A stretch of 7,311 nucleotides of DNA from Candidatus Nanoanaerosalina archaeon (GTDB taxonomy: Archaea; Nanohalarchaeota; Nanosalinia; Nanosalinales; Nanoanaerosalinaceae): assembly GCA_022729275.1 (NCBI GenBank), contig JALDAH010000041.1, positions 1 to 7,311 of the forward strand, given 5' to 3'. The translations under genes and the position numbers were made by a program. The notes under the pieces are model-generated. The model searched no databases and was not told where the DNA came from. It worked only from the letters and a program-made list of their open reading frames with translations. Below, in pieces: positions 5,338-7,311 of the stretch (positions are counted from its first letter, which is position 1; every line of letters begins with the position of its first letter).

Positions 5338-6477
5338 CTAGTAAACGTCTCTTATTTCATCGGTTCTTTTCTCGTAAATCCCTGATGGGACATTAACTTT
5401 CATACCAGGTCTTATGAGACTTGGTTCTAAAATTCTTGAATTGTGGTATTGGATATTATCAAGGTCTGTGTTGTATCTTTTTGAAATGTCGTAGAGAGTA
5501 TCACCTTCTTTAATAATATGTTTCTCTATGTTTGTTATCTCCACTGTATCGTTATTCTTGAGGTATTCCTCGAATAACTTTGTTGCAGCAAAAACTTTCT
5601 GTACATAATTCACACCTGAAAGACTGTATTCTGGATTCATCGTGTTGTTTACAGCTTTTTTATCTTCGAGAACGTCCACAAGATTTACACCGTATTTTTC
5701 AAGTATGTCTCCATTGATTCTCCCATTAGAAACCTCTTCCCCATACTTGTTTTCTATGTGGTCTGATATCAGGTTGTTGACATTGGTCTCTCCTTGATGG
5801 TATGAAAGTACCGCAAAATCCCATTTGTCGTACCTGTTCTTCATATCTCTCAAATATTCAAGTGCTGCCTCAGTAGATTTTTCAGGATCGAATCTTTCAT
5901 CGATCGAACTGTTGACTTCCAAACCGTAATGCTTTGCGATAAATGAACCCCACTGGTATGGCCCTGCGTTACCTGTATGTGAAATTGAATCAATTCTACC
6001 TGCGGATTCGATCATTCTTATACCTACTAGAGCCCTTATTTCTTGATTGTTCTCTGCATTGTCTTTTATATAATCGAAGTCTCTTACTATCTCTTTTCTG
6101 GCGTTTTGAACTCCACCGTTACTCTTTACCATATCATATATCTCATCTATCTTTATCCCTAACTTTTCTTTATCTTTCTCGCTGTAATCCGGAACCATTT
6201 TCTCTACGGTTTCTCCGTATTTAATGTCTGGTTCTTTAATTACTTCTTCAACAATTTCTCCTTCTGTTTTTTCTCGCTCCTCGAAGTAATCTTCCATTAT
6301 CTCACTTGATTCTCTTATCTTGTTCTGCATCCATTGATATTTTGGTATCTTTTCATCAGATGTGATACCGCTGTAGATACCTAAAGAGAAACCCGCTATA
6401 AGCCCTATAGCTGTAACCGTCTTAGCCGTCTCCTTGAATTTTTCGTATGCCGAGGGTTCAGAACTATCTTCATACAT
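5338..6477 (-). CDS. Membrane-anchored MltD-like lytic transglycosylase (GH23/SLT) with C-terminal LysM
   Basis: This 379-aa protein has one hydrophobic anchor (about 19-39), a charged linker (40-110), an SLT/GH23 catalytic domain (about 140-240) and a LysM domain (about 319-365). GH23 enzymes cleave the MurNAc-GlcNAc bond of bacterial peptidoglycan, leaving an anhydro end; LysM binds GlcNAc polymers. The catalytic glutamate is E157 in RMIESAGRID. It is followed by GNAGPYQWG (169-177), HYGL, DERFDPEKSTEAALEYLRD (193-211) and YHQGETNV (226-233), all matching the MltD order, and NYVQKVFAA (290-298) matches the MltD post-catalytic region. HQG replaces the usual NAG of motif III. With no cleavage site visible, the protein is probably N-in with the enzyme outside. 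Activity is inferred. The promoter region carries palindromes at the transcription start. A phage-derived or conjugation-type SLT is the alternative, but MltD fits better. Confidence 0.9.
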   Translation of the reverse strand: MYEDSSEPSAYEKFKETAKTVTAIGLIAGFSLGIYSGITSDEKIPKYQWMQNKIRESSEIMEDYFEEREKTEGEIVEEVIKEPDIKYGETVEKMVPDYSEKDKEKLGIKIDEIYDMVKSNGGVQNARKEIVRDFDYIKDNAENNQEIRALVGIRMIESAGRIDSISHTGNAGPYQWGSFIAKHYGLEVNSSIDERFDPEKSTEAALEYLRDMKNRYDKWDFAVLSYHQGETNVNNLISDHIENKYGEEVSNGRINGDILEKYGVNLVDVLEDKKAVNNTMNPEYSLSGVNYVQKVFAATKLFEEYLKNNDTVEITNIEKHIIKEGDTLYDISKRYNTDLDNIQYHNSRILEPSLIRPGMKVNVPSGIYEKRTDEIRDVY

Positions 6478-6480
6478 TGT

Positions 6481-6513
6481 TACTATATAGTAATAACATT
6501 ACTAGTATATAAG
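6481..6513 (-). promoter_or_regulatory. Promoter with overlapping palindromes (possible operator) of the transglycosylase gene
   Basis: The minus-strand TATA box CTTATATACT (6504-6513) is centred 31 bases before the ATG at 6477. Between it and the start lie a perfect 12-bp palindrome TACTATATAGTA (6481-6492) and an inverted repeat TAGTAAT-AAC-ATTACTA (6488-6504) that overlaps the TATA box. A repressor bound here would block initiation. AT-rich DNA makes palindromes fairly easy by chance, so the operator role is inference. Confidence 0.5.
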
Positions 6514-6532
6514 TTTATCGGTTTTTGGCACC

Positions 6533-6577
6533 TATTTTTAAATAAGTGTGGCCATATTCAACTCTTTGTGGGGGGAT
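6533..6577 (+). promoter_or_regulatory. TATA box and strong ribosome binding site of the 103-aa gene
   Basis: TATTTTTAAATAAG (6533-6546) would start transcription near 6566. GTGGGGGGAT (6568-6577) is a strong Shine-Dalgarno-like sequence five bases before the ATG at 6583. This leadered arrangement contrasts with the leaderless starts of several neighbours. The promoter is divergent from that of the transglycosylase, with TATA boxes about 30 bases apart. Confidence 0.6.
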
Positions 6578-6582
6578 AAAAT

Positions 6583-6894
6583 ATGAAAAGAGATTTCTTT
6601 ATCTTACTTGTTCTTGTATTTTTGTTAATAACTGTCTCATTTGTTTCACACATACTAGAAACGCCTTCACTTAACACATTAGATATTGAAGATATGGAAA
6701 ATAATTCCAAGGTAACTGTTAACTATTCAACTGTTGATGGAAACGAGATAGATGAATTCCTAATTAATACCTCTGAAAAGACCCAACTGGCTAATGAGAT
6801 TTCTGTTAAGACAGGAATATTTGAGGGAGAGATAATAGAACATATAGAATCCAATGATTTTTTCAAAGACGAAACTGAAGATTCGGATAATTAA
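6583..6894 (+). CDS. Small membrane-anchored extracytoplasmic protein, 103 aa, unknown function
   Basis: The family is not recognised. The N terminus is MKRDFF followed by a hydrophobic helix (about 5-22), which could be a signal anchor or a signal peptide; no clear cleavage site is seen. The remaining 80 residues are acidic and hydrophilic and would face outward. They contain three N-glycosylation sequons (N40-N-S, N47-Y-S, N62-T-S). The end (about 66-95) looks helical and the last residues are KDETEDSDN. The start has an unambiguous ribosome binding site. It is transcribed divergently from the transglycosylase gene and converges with the surface protein at the right edge. A shared role with the transglycosylase is possible but rests only on adjacency. 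Confidence 0.75.
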   Translation: MKRDFFILLVLVFLLITVSFVSHILETPSLNTLDIEDMENNSKVTVNYSTVDGNEIDEFLINTSEKTQLANEISVKTGIFEGEIIEHIESNDFFKDETEDSDN

Positions 6895-6909
6895 TCAGAA
6901 TTTAATATA

Positions 6910-6941
6910 AAAAAAGGAAAAAGAGGTTTTTAATCCTCTTT
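6910..6941 (-). terminator. Hairpin plus T tract at the end of the surface protein gene
   Basis: AAAGAGG (6920-6926) and CCTCTTT (6935-6941) form a 7-bp stem with an 8-base loop that includes the TAA stop (6930-6932). On the minus strand it is followed by TTCCTTTTTTT. The design is the same as after mscS. Confidence 0.65.
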
Positions 6942-7311
6942 GTTCTTGCTCGTCATCATCTTGATGAAAAGGGCTATGATGAGTATGATGACCACTACTA
7001 TTACAAGGAGTATCGCTGCAGGTACTACAATCAGAAGCAAAGGATTTTCGATACCCAGGATGTTTGCCACCATTTCGAGTAACCCTTCTTCCTCGGTTAC
7101 TGTCTCAATTTCATCTTCAACTTCCTCTTCAACTTCTTCCCCTGTCTGTACATAGGTTCCCTGTATGGTTTTTGACTCTCCTGGTCCCAGGTTCACGTAT
7201 CTCTCCATTTCGGATAATTCCGGAGATTCAAAACCTGTCACACTTTCAAACTCTAACATGTATTCGCCGCCGGGAACTACTTCCACAGTTGTAGACCATG
7301 TATCTGCATCT
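6930..7311 (-). CDS. C-terminal part of a surface protein: PEGA-like repeat, acidic linker, C-terminal membrane anchor (partial)
   Basis: The frame is open to the right edge, so the start lies outside the window; the GTG near 7286 is an internal valine, since the frame continues upstream as DADTWSTT. The visible 126 residues begin with a beta-rich segment containing VEVVPGGEYMLEF, SVTGFESP and LGPGESKTIQGTY, which resembles PEGA-type domains of archaeal and bacterial surface proteins. A linker dense in glutamate (EEVEEEVEDEIETVTEEE) follows. Then comes a long hydrophobic helix of about 26-30 residues starting at NPLLLIVV, and a short basic-ended tail KMMTSKNKED. The arrangement implies an exported protein held by its C terminus with the bulk outside. 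The role is unknown; adhesion or envelope structure would suit. Confidence 0.8.
   Translation of the reverse strand, partial: DADTWSTTVEVVPGGEYMLEFESVTGFESPELSEMERYVNLGPGESKTIQGTYVQTGEEVEEEVEDEIETVTEEEGLLEMVANILGIENPLLLIVVPAAILLVIVVVIILIIALFIKMMTSKNKED

Noticed and set aside
1..7311. Mobile element, integrase, toxin-antitoxin pair or CRISPR system
   Set aside because: No transposase or nuclease motifs, terminal inverted repeats, direct repeat arrays or attachment-site duplication of the tRNA 3' end were seen.

Overview
The window looks archaeal. Candidate TATA boxes sit about 25-31 bases before most starts, several transcripts would be leaderless or nearly so, and the tRNA-Trp gene carries an intron whose exon-intron junction folds as a bulge-helix-bulge. 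The DNA is AT-rich. Compact genes, an archaeal-type tRNA methylthiotransferase and a bacterial-type cell-wall enzyme would suit an uncultivated small-genome lineage such as DPANN, but that placement is inference; no rRNA or marker set is present to fix it.

Layout. Bases 1-51 hold the lysine/serine repeat tail of a plus-strand gene. Facing it on the minus strand are a radical-SAM tRNA methylthiotransferase (81-1307), an MscS-type mechanosensitive channel (1401-2216) and tRNA-Trp(CCA) with a 56-nt intron (2275-2403). Divergent from these on the plus strand is a secreted, beta-strand-rich protein that ends in phenylalanine (2580-3485). Convergent with it is a minus-strand group: trehalose synthase TreT (3510-4715), an unrecognised 163-aa protein (4791-5282) and a membrane-anchored MltD-like lytic transglycosylase with a LysM domain (5338-6477). 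A small anchored protein follows on the plus strand (6583-6894). The end of a C-terminally anchored surface protein runs off the right edge on the minus strand (6930-7311).

Themes. Genes for osmotic handling (MscS, TreT) sit among genes for surface or secreted products (beta-rich protein, transglycosylase, small anchored protein, PEGA-like protein). Most intergenic gaps hold their own promoter, so this is a set of mostly single-gene units rather than one operon. Several genes end in a hairpin that overlaps or abuts the stop codon and is followed by a T-rich tract.

The two most striking items are (1) a GH23/MltD-type murein transglycosylase with LysM in an archaeal background, which suggests action on bacterial peptidoglycan, and (2) the tRNA-Trp intron, which contains a good kink-turn (C'/D'-like) placed so that its guide strand would direct 2'-O-methylation of C34 in the same tRNA, while the second half of a normal box C/D guide appears to be missing.
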